From: Campylobacterota bacterium
GTDB lineage: Bacteria; Campylobacterota; Campylobacteria; Campylobacterales; SZUA-545
NCBI GenBank assembly: GCA_003561815.1
Contig: PWVP01000062.1
Coordinates: forward strand, 1 to 5,842
Direction of reading: 5' to 3'
Length of the DNA: 5,842 nucleotides
This document shows positions 1-5,675 of the stretch, one piece after another; the first letter of the stretch is position 1; every line of letters begins with the position of its first letter. The position numbers and the translations under genes were made by a program. The notes under the pieces are model-generated. The model worked only from the letters and a program-made list of their open reading frames with translations. It ran no database searches and was not told the DNA's origin.

Positions 1-393
1 GAGCTCTTTCTCTACCCCAGCGCACTGCGCCATGGCGTTATCAATCTGATCACCAACGCCCGCGATGCCATCTTGATGCAGCGAAAAGCGCAACAGGGTG
101 CACCCCTAAAGGGGGAGATTCGAATCGAAGTGACCGTTGAAGAGGGGAGCGAGACGGTGCGCATCTGTGATAATGGTGGAGGCTTCTCACCCGAGGCGCT
201 TATGCGCGCCTTTGAGCCCTTCTATAGCACCAAAGCGAGCACGAAGGGGAGTGATCACATCAGTGGAACCGGACTGGGGCTCTATGTCACCAAGCTGATT
301 ATCGAGGAGCAGATGGGCGGTGCGATCGCTCTGGAAAACTGCGATCAGGGGGCTTGCGTCCTGCTGACACTGCCCCGCAAGCGGGCGTTTTAG
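1..393 (+). CDS. Sensor histidine kinase, C-terminal ATP-binding domain (partial, 5' end outside window)
   Basis: The reading frame is open from base 1 to a TAG at 391-393, giving the last 130 residues of a longer protein. It carries the ordered motifs of a HATPase_c domain: an N box (NLITNARDA, Asn19 as the likely Mg-ATP ligand), a G1 box (DNGGG, about residues 57-61), an F box (FEPFYSTK, about 71-78) and a G2 box (GTGLGL, about 89-94). The protein ends shortly after the last strand (LLTLPRKRAF), so no receiver or other domain follows. In this family the domain binds ATP and phosphorylates a histidine on the preceding dimerisation helix, which lies upstream and is not visible. The signal and the partner regulator cannot be told from here. 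A TTG or ATG near 73-78 could open a shorter frame, but it would cut off the N box, so those codons are internal. Confidence 0.93.
   Translation, partial: ELFLYPSALRHGVINLITNARDAILMQRKAQQGAPLKGEIRIEVTVEEGSETVRICDNGGGFSPEALMRAFEPFYSTKASTKGSDHISGTGLGLYVTKLIIEEQMGGAIALENCDQGACVLLTLPRKRAF
374..391 (+). terminator. Possible weak intrinsic terminator overlapping the kinase stop codon
   Basis: CCCGC (374-378) and GCGGG (381-385) are perfect inverted repeats separated by AA. Realistically this gives a 4-bp G:C stem with a CAAG loop. CG and then four T residues (388-391) follow, the last being the first base of the TAG stop. The stem is short and the T-run brief, so it may act only weakly or by chance. 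It is the only hairpin-plus-T-run candidate I found at a gene end. Confidence 0.3.
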
Positions 394-404
394 GGGGCGT
401 GGTT

Positions 405-410
405 TACAAT
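405..410 (+). promoter_or_regulatory. Candidate -10 box upstream of the TrpB2 gene
   Basis: TACAAT differs from the sigma-70 -10 consensus TATAAT at one base and would place transcription start around 416-418, just ahead of the ribosome binding site. No recognisable -35 hexamer sits 16-18 bp upstream; that stretch is the GC-rich end of the kinase gene. Campylobacterota promoters often lack a conserved -35 element, so this does not rule it out. The gene could equally be read through from the kinase. Confidence 0.3.
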
Positions 411-423
411 TTGACACCAACGC

Positions 424-430
424 AAAGGAG
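424..430 (+). promoter_or_regulatory. Ribosome binding site that decides the TrpB2 start
   Basis: AAAGGAG is a strong Shine-Dalgarno match and lies 5 nt before the TTG at 436-438. The in-frame GTG at 430-432 uses the last G of this site as its first base, so it cannot be served by it. This places the start at TTG 436. Confidence 0.7.
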
Positions 431-435
431 TGGCT

Positions 436-1785
436 TTGAGTCAGACCAAAATCCTGCTCGATGAGAGTGAGATCCCAACCCACTGGTACAATGTCGTCGC
501 CGATATGCCCAACCCGCCCGCGCCGGTTCTTGGCCCCAACGGGCAGCCGGTGACCCCCGATCAGCTCGCTGCTATCTTTCCAGAGGCGCTCATTGAGCAG
601 GAGGTCTCCTCTGAGCGCTGGATCGAGATCCCCCAGCCGGTTCGCGAGATCTATAAACTCTGGCGCCCTAGCCCCCTCTTTCGCGCCCACCGTCTTGAAA
701 AGGCGCTGGGCACACCGGCGAAGATCTACTATAAAAACGAAGGGGTCAGCCCCGCCGGATCGCACAAGCCCAACAGCGCCGTCGCCCAAGCCTACTACAA
801 CAAAGAGGCGGGCATCACCCGCCTGACCACCGAAACCGGAGCGGGTCAGTGGGGCAGCTCCATCTCACTGGCCGGGCAGATGTTTGAGCTGGAGGTGCGG
901 GTCTTTATGGTCAAGATCAGCTACCACCAGAAACCCTTTCGCCGATCGATGATGCAGACCTGGGGGGCTACCGTCATCCCCAGCCCTTCAGATCAGACCG
1001 AAGCGGGACGCCAGATTCTGGCAGCCGATCCCGACTCTAACGGCTCGTTAGGCATCGCCATCAGCGAAGCGGTCGAGGAGGCCGCCGCACGAAAAGATAC
1101 CAGCTATACACTCGGATCCGTGCTCAATCATGTGCTCTTACACCAGAGCATCATCGGACTGGAGGCCAAAAAGCAGTTTGAGAAGGTTGGCGACTACCCC
1201 GATATAATCTTCGCCCCCTGTGGCGGTGGAAGCAACTTCGGCGGGGTGACCTTCCCGTTTCTGGCCGATAAGGCGGCTGGCAAGGCGGTACGACTGGTGG
1301 CGGTGGAGCCGGGCAGCTGCCCCACCCTCACCCGTGGGCACTACGCCTACGACTTTGGCGACGCGGTGGGGCTGACGCCGCTGACGAAGATGTACACACT
1401 CGGACACGACTTTATGCCGCCGGGTATCCACGCAGGCGGGCTGCGCTATCACGGCGACTCGGCGCTGGTGAGTCAGCTCTACCACGAGAAACTGATCGAG
1501 GCGGTGGCGGTCGATCAGCTGCCCACCTTTGAGGCGGGGGTGCTGTTTGCCCAGTGCGAAGGGGTGATCCCGGCACCGGAGTCCAACCACGCCATTCGCG
1601 CCTGTATCGATGAGGCGCTACGCTGCAAAGCCTCCGGCGAGCCTAAAACCCTCTTTTTTAACCTCACAGGCCACGGCCACTTCGATATGGCCGCCTACGA
1701 TCGCTACTTTGCCGGGGAGCTTGATGACTACCCGCTCCCCCAAGAGGCGATCGATCGCGCACTGGCCAATCTGCCTAAGATCTAA
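436..1785 (+). CDS. trpB: TrpB2-type tryptophan synthase beta-like PLP enzyme
   Basis: This is a 449-residue fold-type II PLP enzyme of the long TrpB2 branch; ordinary TrpB1 proteins are near 400 residues. Visible motifs are the Schiff-base lysine in GSHKPN (Lys111 counted from the TTG start), the catalytic glutamate in ETGAGQWG (Glu133) and the PLP phosphate loop CGGGSN (glycines about 263-265). An N-terminal extension (PTHWYN...MPNPP) and the segment SVLNHVLLHQSIIG are typical of the TrpB2 group. Family knowledge: TrpB enzymes condense indole with serine to give tryptophan in the cytosol. Some archaeal TrpB2 proteins are reported to prefer O-phosphoserine, so the amino donor here is open. 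No trpA or other trp gene is in the window, which suggests a stand-alone role such as indole salvage, or a TrpA encoded elsewhere. TTG is chosen as start because AAAGGAG lies 5 nt upstream. The gene faces the minus-strand operon, with 11 bp between the stops. Confidence 0.93.
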   Translation: MSQTKILLDESEIPTHWYNVVADMPNPPAPVLGPNGQPVTPDQLAAIFPEALIEQEVSSERWIEIPQPVREIYKLWRPSPLFRAHRLEKALGTPAKIYYKNEGVSPAGSHKPNSAVAQAYYNKEAGITRLTTETGAGQWGSSISLAGQMFELEVRVFMVKISYHQKPFRRSMMQTWGATVIPSPSDQTEAGRQILAADPDSNGSLGIAISEAVEEAAARKDTSYTLGSVLNHVLLHQSIIGLEAKKQFEKVGDYPDIIFAPCGGGSNFGGVTFPFLADKAAGKAVRLVAVEPGSCPTLTRGHYAYDFGDAVGLTPLTKMYTLGHDFMPPGIHAGGLRYHGDSALVSQLYHEKLIEAVAVDQLPTFEAGVLFAQCEGVIPAPESNHAIRACIDEALRCKASGEPKTLFFNLTGHGHFDMAAYDRYFAGELDDYPLPQEAIDRALANLPKI

Positions 1786-1796
1786 AAGCGGCCAAC

Positions 1797-2879
1797 CTAC
1801 TGCAGGGGATCGCGCTGTGAGGACTCCTCCGGCGCGGGCTCATCGGGCTTGAGCGCCGCCGCGTCGCCAAGCAGAATCGCAATCCAGCGGGTGCGATCGG
1901 ACTCCTCCAGCGCTAGCTTAACCATCATGGTCAGCGGGATGGAGAGCAGCATCCCCACCGGGCCAAAGACCCACCCCCAAAAGACCAGCGAGATAAAGAC
2001 CACCAGCGTGGAGAGGTTGAGGTGTTTGCCCAGATAGCGCGGCTCGATCAGGTTGCTGATGCCGACATTGATCGCCGCATACCCTGCAGCCACCAGCGAT
2101 GCGCCCAGCGGGCCCAGCTGCACCAGCGCCAAAAGCACCGCCGGAATCGCCGCGAGAACCGACCCGATGGTGGGGATAAAGTTGAGCATAAAGGCGAGCA
2201 CCCCCCAAAGAATCGCAAAATCGACCCCTAAAAGCGTCAGCCATAGCGTCACCAAAAGACCGGTGGCCAGACTCATCAGGGTTTTGATCATCAGGTATTT
2301 ATTGACCGATCGGGCAAAGTGGCGATACCCCCTTAAGGAGCTCTCTGCATCCATCAGCGCCAGACGCAGCTTGGCTGGAAAGCCGCTGCCCTCCAGTAGC
2401 AAAAAGACCAGCACCAGCAAAATCACCACGAAGTTACCCAAAATAGCGGTCACCTCCCCCAGCAGATTGCCCGTCAGCTGCATCACCCGTCCGGCGTCGA
2501 GATAGGCCATCATCTGCGTGCGACTCACCTCGATCCCGAGCGCATTGAGCCAGCCAGCCAGCAGCACAATCTCCCCCTCAATCTGCTTGCGATAGCCCGG
2601 AAGCGCCTTGGTAAACCCCTCGATCGAGGAGCCCACGAAGATCCCAAAGAGCACCGAGAGCGCCACCACAAAGAGCAAAATCAGCACAATCGCCGCACCG
2701 GCGGGCACACGGCGGGCGGTCATGGCCGAAAGAGCCGGCGCGCAGATCATCGCAATAAACGCCGCGAGCAGAAAGGGGACTAAAAGAGCGGCTGCGGCCT
2801 TCAAGCCAGCGATAACCACCACAAACGCCGCTGCGCCCAGCAGCCAGTGAAGGGTGCACGGCGGTGCGTTCTCAGGCAT
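1797..2879 (-). CDS. AI-2E family (PerM-like) membrane transporter
   Basis: This 360-residue integral membrane protein has the usual length for the AI-2E/PerM family (about 340-370). Hydrophobic segments lie at about 10-27, 28-47, 60-84, 143-163, 198-218, 220-240, 242-264 and 292-322, with a soluble stretch at about 85-140 as in relatives. Family signatures are FIPTIGSVLAAIPA (234-247), NLIEPRYLGKHLNLS (276-290) and the following WGWVFGPVGMLLSIPLT. The C-terminal tail (about 340-360) is acidic and proline-rich. Family knowledge: members include autoinducer-2 exporters and Na+/H+ antiporters, but most have no assigned substrate, and nothing here fixes one. The start is ATG at 2877-2879, preceded by AAGGGG 4 nt upstream. 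This ATG overlaps the hemH stop by 8 nt, so translation is probably coupled to hemH. An in-frame TTG at 2913-2915 would add 12 residues inside hemH and has less support. It is the last gene of the operon. Confidence 0.9.
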   Translation of the reverse strand: MPENAPPCTLHWLLGAAAFVVVIAGLKAAAALLVPFLLAAFIAMICAPALSAMTARRVPAGAAIVLILLFVVALSVLFGIFVGSSIEGFTKALPGYRKQIEGEIVLLAGWLNALGIEVSRTQMMAYLDAGRVMQLTGNLLGEVTAILGNFVVILLVLVFLLLEGSGFPAKLRLALMDAESSLRGYRHFARSVNKYLMIKTLMSLATGLLVTLWLTLLGVDFAILWGVLAFMLNFIPTIGSVLAAIPAVLLALVQLGPLGASLVAAGYAAINVGISNLIEPRYLGKHLNLSTLVVFISLVFWGWVFGPVGMLLSIPLTMMVKLALEESDRTRWIAILLGDAAALKPDEPAPEESSQRDPLQ

Positions 2880-3840
2880 AAGGCCCCTTAAGCTCCGCAG
2901 CCGAAGAGAGCTCAATCAGCGCTCTGGCAAAGCGATCGGAGTCGTTGGGACAGCGGGCCACCCGGTAGGCTTCAAACCCCATCTTCATCGCCGCCTCGCG
3001 GTACTCGATCGCCAGCTCAAAGTCGGTCTCAAGATTATCGATCGTAAAGGCGAGCGGATAGATGAGTACCCGCTTATAGCCCGCCTCCAAAAGCGTCTCA
3101 AGCATCTCATCGAGTGAAGGCTCAATCCACTTCATCGGCCCCACCTTCGACTGGTAGGCCAACTCCGTACGGCCGAAGTTTAAGCTAGCCAGTGCCAGCT
3201 GCTTTTTTAGGATCGCCACATGGGCTTCGCACTCCTTCTGGTACGGATCGCCGCTATCAATCACGCTCTGGGGCAGGCCGTGGGCTGAGAAGATAAGCGC
3301 ATAATCTTTAGGGTGTTCGCCCTCAAGCGCCTGCTCGATCTGCTCAACGATGGCGTGATTAAAGGTGGGGTGATCGTAAAACCGCTCTATCAACCGTACG
3401 GGCCGATCAAAACCTGCGTGCTTCAAGGCCGCGCCGAAATCCTCGATGGAGGATTGGGTCGTGGTCGAAGAGTACTGGGGGTAGAGGGGTAGCAAGATCA
3501 GCTCATCCAGATCGCTTTGTGCAATCTCACGAGCCGCCTCGTCGGCAAAGGGGGGCGTATAGCGCATGGCGATAAAGCAGCGAAAATCGCTGCCCGCTTC
3601 GATCTTTTTGGCCAGTTGGCGGGTGTGCGCCAGCAGGGGTGAGCGTCCGCCAATCAGGCGGTAGTTGGACTTAGAGCCCTCCGCGCGGCGCCAGGTGATA
3701 AATGCGGCCAGCATCCGGCGCAGCGGCGCAAAAGGGATGCGCAAAATCAACGGATCGTTGAACATGTTTTTTAGAAACAGCGGCACCTCATCCAGGCTGG
3801 AGGCGCCCCCCATATTCAGCAGAACGACGCCCCGCTTCAC
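2872..3840 (-). CDS. hemH: Ferrochelatase
   Basis: The 322-residue protein matches bacterial ferrochelatase along its whole length. It shows the N-terminal LLNMGGASSLDEV (about 7-19), LPLYPQYSSTTTQ (117-129), the catalytic histidine in FSAHGLP (His187), the QSKVGPMKWIEP stretch (230-241), and AFTIDNLETDFE with the second conserved acidic residue, Glu271. These His and Glu positions align with the metal-insertion residues known from the Bacillus and human enzymes. The family inserts Fe2+ into protoporphyrin IX (or into coproporphyrin III in some bacteria) in the cytosol or at the inner membrane face. The N-terminal NMGG...FLKNMFNDP stretch resembles campylobacterial HemH. The start is GTG at 3838-3840, forming a GTGA overlap (4 nt) with the stop of the Hpt gene. 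The Shine-Dalgarno sequence is poor (AGG about 9 nt away), which points to coupling with Hpt translation. The end overlaps the downstream permease start by 8 nt. Confidence 0.96.
   Translation of the reverse strand: MKRGVVLLNMGGASSLDEVPLFLKNMFNDPLILRIPFAPLRRMLAAFITWRRAEGSKSNYRLIGGRSPLLAHTRQLAKKIEAGSDFRCFIAMRYTPPFADEAAREIAQSDLDELILLPLYPQYSSTTTQSSIEDFGAALKHAGFDRPVRLIERFYDHPTFNHAIVEQIEQALEGEHPKDYALIFSAHGLPQSVIDSGDPYQKECEAHVAILKKQLALASLNFGRTELAYQSKVGPMKWIEPSLDEMLETLLEAGYKRVLIYPLAFTIDNLETDFELAIEYREAAMKMGFEAYRVARCPNDSDRFARALIELSSAAELKGPYA
2884..2889 (-). promoter_or_regulatory. Ribosome binding site of the AI-2E family gene, inside hemH
   Basis: On the minus strand AAGGGG ends 4 nt before ATG 2879-2877 and lies within the last codons of hemH. 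It supports the ATG over the upstream in-frame TTG at 2915. Confidence 0.55.
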
Positions 3841-4154
3841 AGGCGGATACCTATCTGCCCCAGTAGCCCGGCTAGCTGCTGGTACGCACTGCTCAGATCG
3901 ACCGGCTCGCCCGCCTTGATCGCCTCCTCGTGGGCTTTAGCGGTGCTGTTGATTGTCGGCTGACCCAGTAGCCCGGCTGAGGAGCCCGCCAGTTTATGTA
4001 GCGCTTTACAGGCCAGTGCGCTATCGGCCTCTTTGGCCGCCTGGGCCAGATGGTCCATCGACTCGACAGCCACCCGCTCAAAGGCGGCGGCAATCAACTC
4101 CAGATCGCACCGCTCCAGGCCGGTCTGGTTGGCAACCTCTTCAATATTTATCAC
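3837..4154 (-). CDS. Stand-alone Hpt (histidine phosphotransfer) domain protein
   Basis: This is a 105-residue, largely helical acidic protein with the Hpt signature ALHKLAGSSAGLLG; His53 is the expected phospho-acceptor. The common HxLKG form has alanine instead of lysine three residues after the histidine, a variant I believe occurs in other Hpt proteins. Hpt domains carry phosphate between response-regulator receiver domains and have no catalytic activity of their own. The whole protein is one domain of about normal size. GTG at 4152-4154 is chosen as start because AGAGGG lies 5 nt upstream. The frame stays open back to 4277, but that region lies over the neighbouring gene and gives an Arg/Ser-rich stretch unlike Hpt. 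The start overlaps the upstream gene by 14 nt, and the stop overlaps hemH by 4 nt. A receiver-domain partner must be encoded elsewhere; the kinase at the left edge is one candidate but is not linked by evidence. AGLLGQ occurs twice (60-65 and 95-100). Confidence 0.82.
   Translation of the reverse strand: MINIEEVANQTGLERCDLELIAAAFERVAVESMDHLAQAAKEADSALACKALHKLAGSSAGLLGQPTINSTAKAHEEAIKAGEPVDLSSAYQQLAGLLGQIGIRL
3859..3873 (-). repeat. Direct repeat copy 1 inside the Hpt gene
   Basis: The 15-base sequence CCCAGTAGCCCGGCT (plus strand) recurs exactly at 3964-3978, 105 bp away. This copy encodes the C-terminal AGLLGQ. The spacing is a whole number of codons, so both copies are read in the same frame. 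Confidence 0.6.
3964..3978 (-). repeat. Direct repeat copy 2 inside the Hpt gene
   Basis: This is identical to 3859-3873 and in the same frame. It encodes the AGLLGQ that directly follows the phospho-acceptor motif. On the minus strand the match continues as G(T/G)CAG after the shared 15 bases. Confidence 0.6.
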
Positions 4155-4461
4155 TGTTTCCCTCTTTTGCGTAGTCCGCTTTGAGCTTCGCCTCCAGATA
4201 ACCGTAGACCCCCTCACCTGCACGCAGATACCCCTGCAGCACATAGAGCTCGCGGAAGATGTAGAGCGTGCCCACATAGGGCAGAAACCAGAGTGCGAGC
4301 ACCTTTAGGTAGTTGGGCCGCACAGGATAGCGCTCCATCAATATGACCGTCTGGTCGTAGCTCAGGTTCATCACCTTATAAAAACCAAACCCGAAGGTCA
4401 TCAACAGGTTAAGCAGTATACCAAAAAGCAGCTCTGTCTGATAGTGTGCGACCAGATCCAT
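4141..4461 (-). CDS. Small two-helix membrane protein, function unknown
   Basis: I do not recognise this 106-residue protein. It has two hydrophobic stretches, about 11-30 (rich in Leu, Phe and Gly) and about 52-70 (LALWFLPYVGTLYIF), joined by a roughly 20-residue loop with MERYPVRPNY. A charged, tyrosine-rich tail follows at 71-106 (Tyr73, 78, 86, 88, 97, 106). No signal peptidase site or catalytic motif is visible. It is probably an inner-membrane protein with both termini on the same side. It lies 5 nt after ilvA and overlaps the Hpt gene by 14 nt, so it is firmly inside the operon and is likely a real gene. ATG 4459-4461 is chosen, 8 nt after GAGGAG. A GTG one codon upstream (4462-4464), with 5-nt spacing to the same site, is equally possible and would add one residue. 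The surrounding genes do not suggest one function. Confidence 0.75.
   Translation of the reverse strand: MDLVAHYQTELLFGILLNLLMTFGFGFYKVMNLSYDQTVILMERYPVRPNYLKVLALWFLPYVGTLYIFRELYVLQGYLRAGEGVYGYLEAKLKADYAKEGNSDKY
4160..4165 (-). promoter_or_regulatory. Ribosome binding site that decides the Hpt start
   Basis: AGAGGG on the minus strand ends 5 nt before GTG 4154-4152. It supports the 105-residue form over any upstream start in the same open frame. Confidence 0.55.
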
Positions 4462-4466
4462 CACCC

Positions 4467-5675
4467 CTACTCCTCACTAAATTGAAAGCCCGCTGCGCTC
4501 AGCTGGGCACGAATCTGCTCCTGGTGCGCCGCCCCCTTGGTCTCCAGCGAGAGAGAGACATAGGCATCACCAAACTCCAGCGATCGCGCGATGCGATCGT
4601 AGTCGATATGGACGATATTGGCATTGACCGCGTTGAGCTCTGAGGCCAGGCGCTCCAGGCTGCCGGGCTTATCGATCAGCGTCACCGTCAGGCGCATTTT
4701 GCGCTGGGATTTGATGAGCCCCTTTTCGATAATCACCGAGAGCATGGTGACATCGATATTGCCGCCACTGAGCAGCACGCCCACCTTTTTGTGGCTCTCG
4801 ATGGGGATGCGGTGGTGCATCAGCGCCGCAATCGCCGCTGCGCCCGCCCCCTCCACCACCAGCTTCTGGCGCTCAAGCAGAAAGAGGATCGCATTAGCAA
4901 TCTCCTCATCGTCCACCTCCACCACATCATCCACATACTTCAGCAGATAGCTCAGCGTCAGCGTGGAGGTGTCGCGCACCGCGATCCCGTCGGCGATCGT
5001 ACGGACCCCTAAGCTATCCTGCGCGCGACCGCTGAGGTAGGAGTTTCGCATCGCCGGTGCCCCAGCGGCGGTGACGCCGATCACGGTGATATCCGGCTGC
5101 AGCGCCTTAGCCGCCATCGCCACACCGCTAATAAGACCGCCGCCGCCCACCGGCACCACCAGCACATCGAGATCGGGTACTGCCTGAAGCATCTCCAGCG
5201 CCAAAGTCCCCTGCCCGGCCATCACCCCCTCATCGGCGAAAGGGTGCACCAGCGTCATCGCCCGCTGGGCGGCAAACTCGCACGCATAGGCGTACGCCTC
5301 ATCGTAGTTGGCCCCGTGCAAGATCACCTCCGCACCCAGCGCCCTGGCGCCACTCACCTTCAAAAGCGGTGTCGCCTCCGGCATCACGATATAGCTGGGC
5401 ACACCAAAGTAGTCGGCCGAGAAGGCCACCCCCTGGGCGTGGTTACCCGCACTGGCGGCGATCACGCCTTTTTGGCGCACCGACTCTTCCAGCATCGCGA
5501 TACGGTTAAAAGCGCCGCGAATCTTGAAGCTGCCGGTGTTTTGGAGGTTCTCCTTCTTCAGATAGACATCCAGGCCGCTAAGCTGACTGATATGGGGTCC
5601 ATAAGCAAAGGGGGTGGGCGCGATCACCGACTCTAAACGCGTTGCGGCCGCCTGCACATCCTCCAGCGCGATCAC
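4467..5675 (-). CDS. ilvA: Threonine ammonia-lyase (threonine dehydratase), single ACT domain
   Basis: The 402-residue protein is a fold-type II PLP enzyme (about 1-310) followed by one ACT-type regulatory domain (about 325-402, RKMRLTVTLIDKPGSLERLA onward). Visible motifs are the Schiff-base lysine in NTGSFKIRGA (Lys51), SAGNHAQG (75-82), PVGGGGL (175-181, the PLP phosphate loop) and LLSGGNID just before the linker. It deaminates threonine to 2-oxobutanoate and ammonia in the cytosol, the first committed step of isoleucine synthesis. The length and single ACT domain fit the medium form common in Campylobacterota, not the E. coli form of about 514 residues. The ACT domain suggests allosteric control by an amino acid, but the ligand cannot be read from sequence. 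The start is GTG 5673-5675 with AAAGG 6 nt upstream, making a GTGA overlap with the preceding gene. The frame stays open to 5741, but that extension lies inside the neighbouring gene and is not enzyme-like. Serine dehydratase activity is a possible side reaction. Confidence 0.95.
   Translation of the reverse strand: MIALEDVQAAATRLESVIAPTPFAYGPHISQLSGLDVYLKKENLQNTGSFKIRGAFNRIAMLEESVRQKGVIAASAGNHAQGVAFSADYFGVPSYIVMPEATPLLKVSGARALGAEVILHGANYDEAYAYACEFAAQRAMTLVHPFADEGVMAGQGTLALEMLQAVPDLDVLVVPVGGGGLISGVAMAAKALQPDITVIGVTAAGAPAMRNSYLSGRAQDSLGVRTIADGIAVRDTSTLTLSYLLKYVDDVVEVDDEEIANAILFLLERQKLVVEGAGAAAIAALMHHRIPIESHKKVGVLLSGGNIDVTMLSVIIEKGLIKSQRKMRLTVTLIDKPGSLERLASELNAVNANIVHIDYDRIARSLEFGDAYVSLSLETKGAAHQEQIRAQLSAAGFQFSEE
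4470..4475 (-). promoter_or_regulatory. Ribosome binding site of the small membrane protein, in the last ilvA codons
   Basis: GAGGAG encodes the last two glutamates of IlvA. It lies 8 nt before ATG 4461 and 5 nt before GTG 4464, so it serves either start. Confidence 0.5.

Noticed and set aside
411..416. A perfect TTGACA hexamer upstream of TrpB2, as a -35 box
   Set aside because: A matching -10 box would fall at about 433-440, over and beyond the start codon, and no TATAAT-like sequence is there. The upstream TACAAT is the better candidate.
187..789. A 200-codon minus-strand open frame across the kinase end and the TrpB2 start
   Set aside because: It lies antisense to two well-supported genes, has no recognisable motif, and is explained by the low stop frequency of GC-rich coding DNA read backwards.
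1138..1590. A 150-codon minus-strand open frame inside TrpB2
   Set aside because: It is entirely antisense to conserved TrpB2 sequence, and its Arg/His-rich translation has no family features.
1786..1805. A bidirectional terminator between TrpB2 and the operon end
   Set aside because: Only the short palindromes GGCC and CTGCAG are present. There is no stem-loop of useful length followed by a T-run on either strand.
2053..2505. A 150-codon plus-strand open frame inside the AI-2E family gene
   Set aside because: It is Ser/Arg/Lys-rich low-complexity translation antisense to a strongly supported membrane protein.
4155..4277. N-terminal extension of the Hpt frame up to 4277
   Set aside because: The extension overlaps the membrane-protein gene, is Arg/Ser/Cys-rich, and a good ribosome binding site precedes GTG 4154.
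5244..5636. A 130-codon plus-strand open frame inside ilvA
   Set aside because: It is antisense to the PLP domain of ilvA, is His/Arg/Gly-rich and has no motif.
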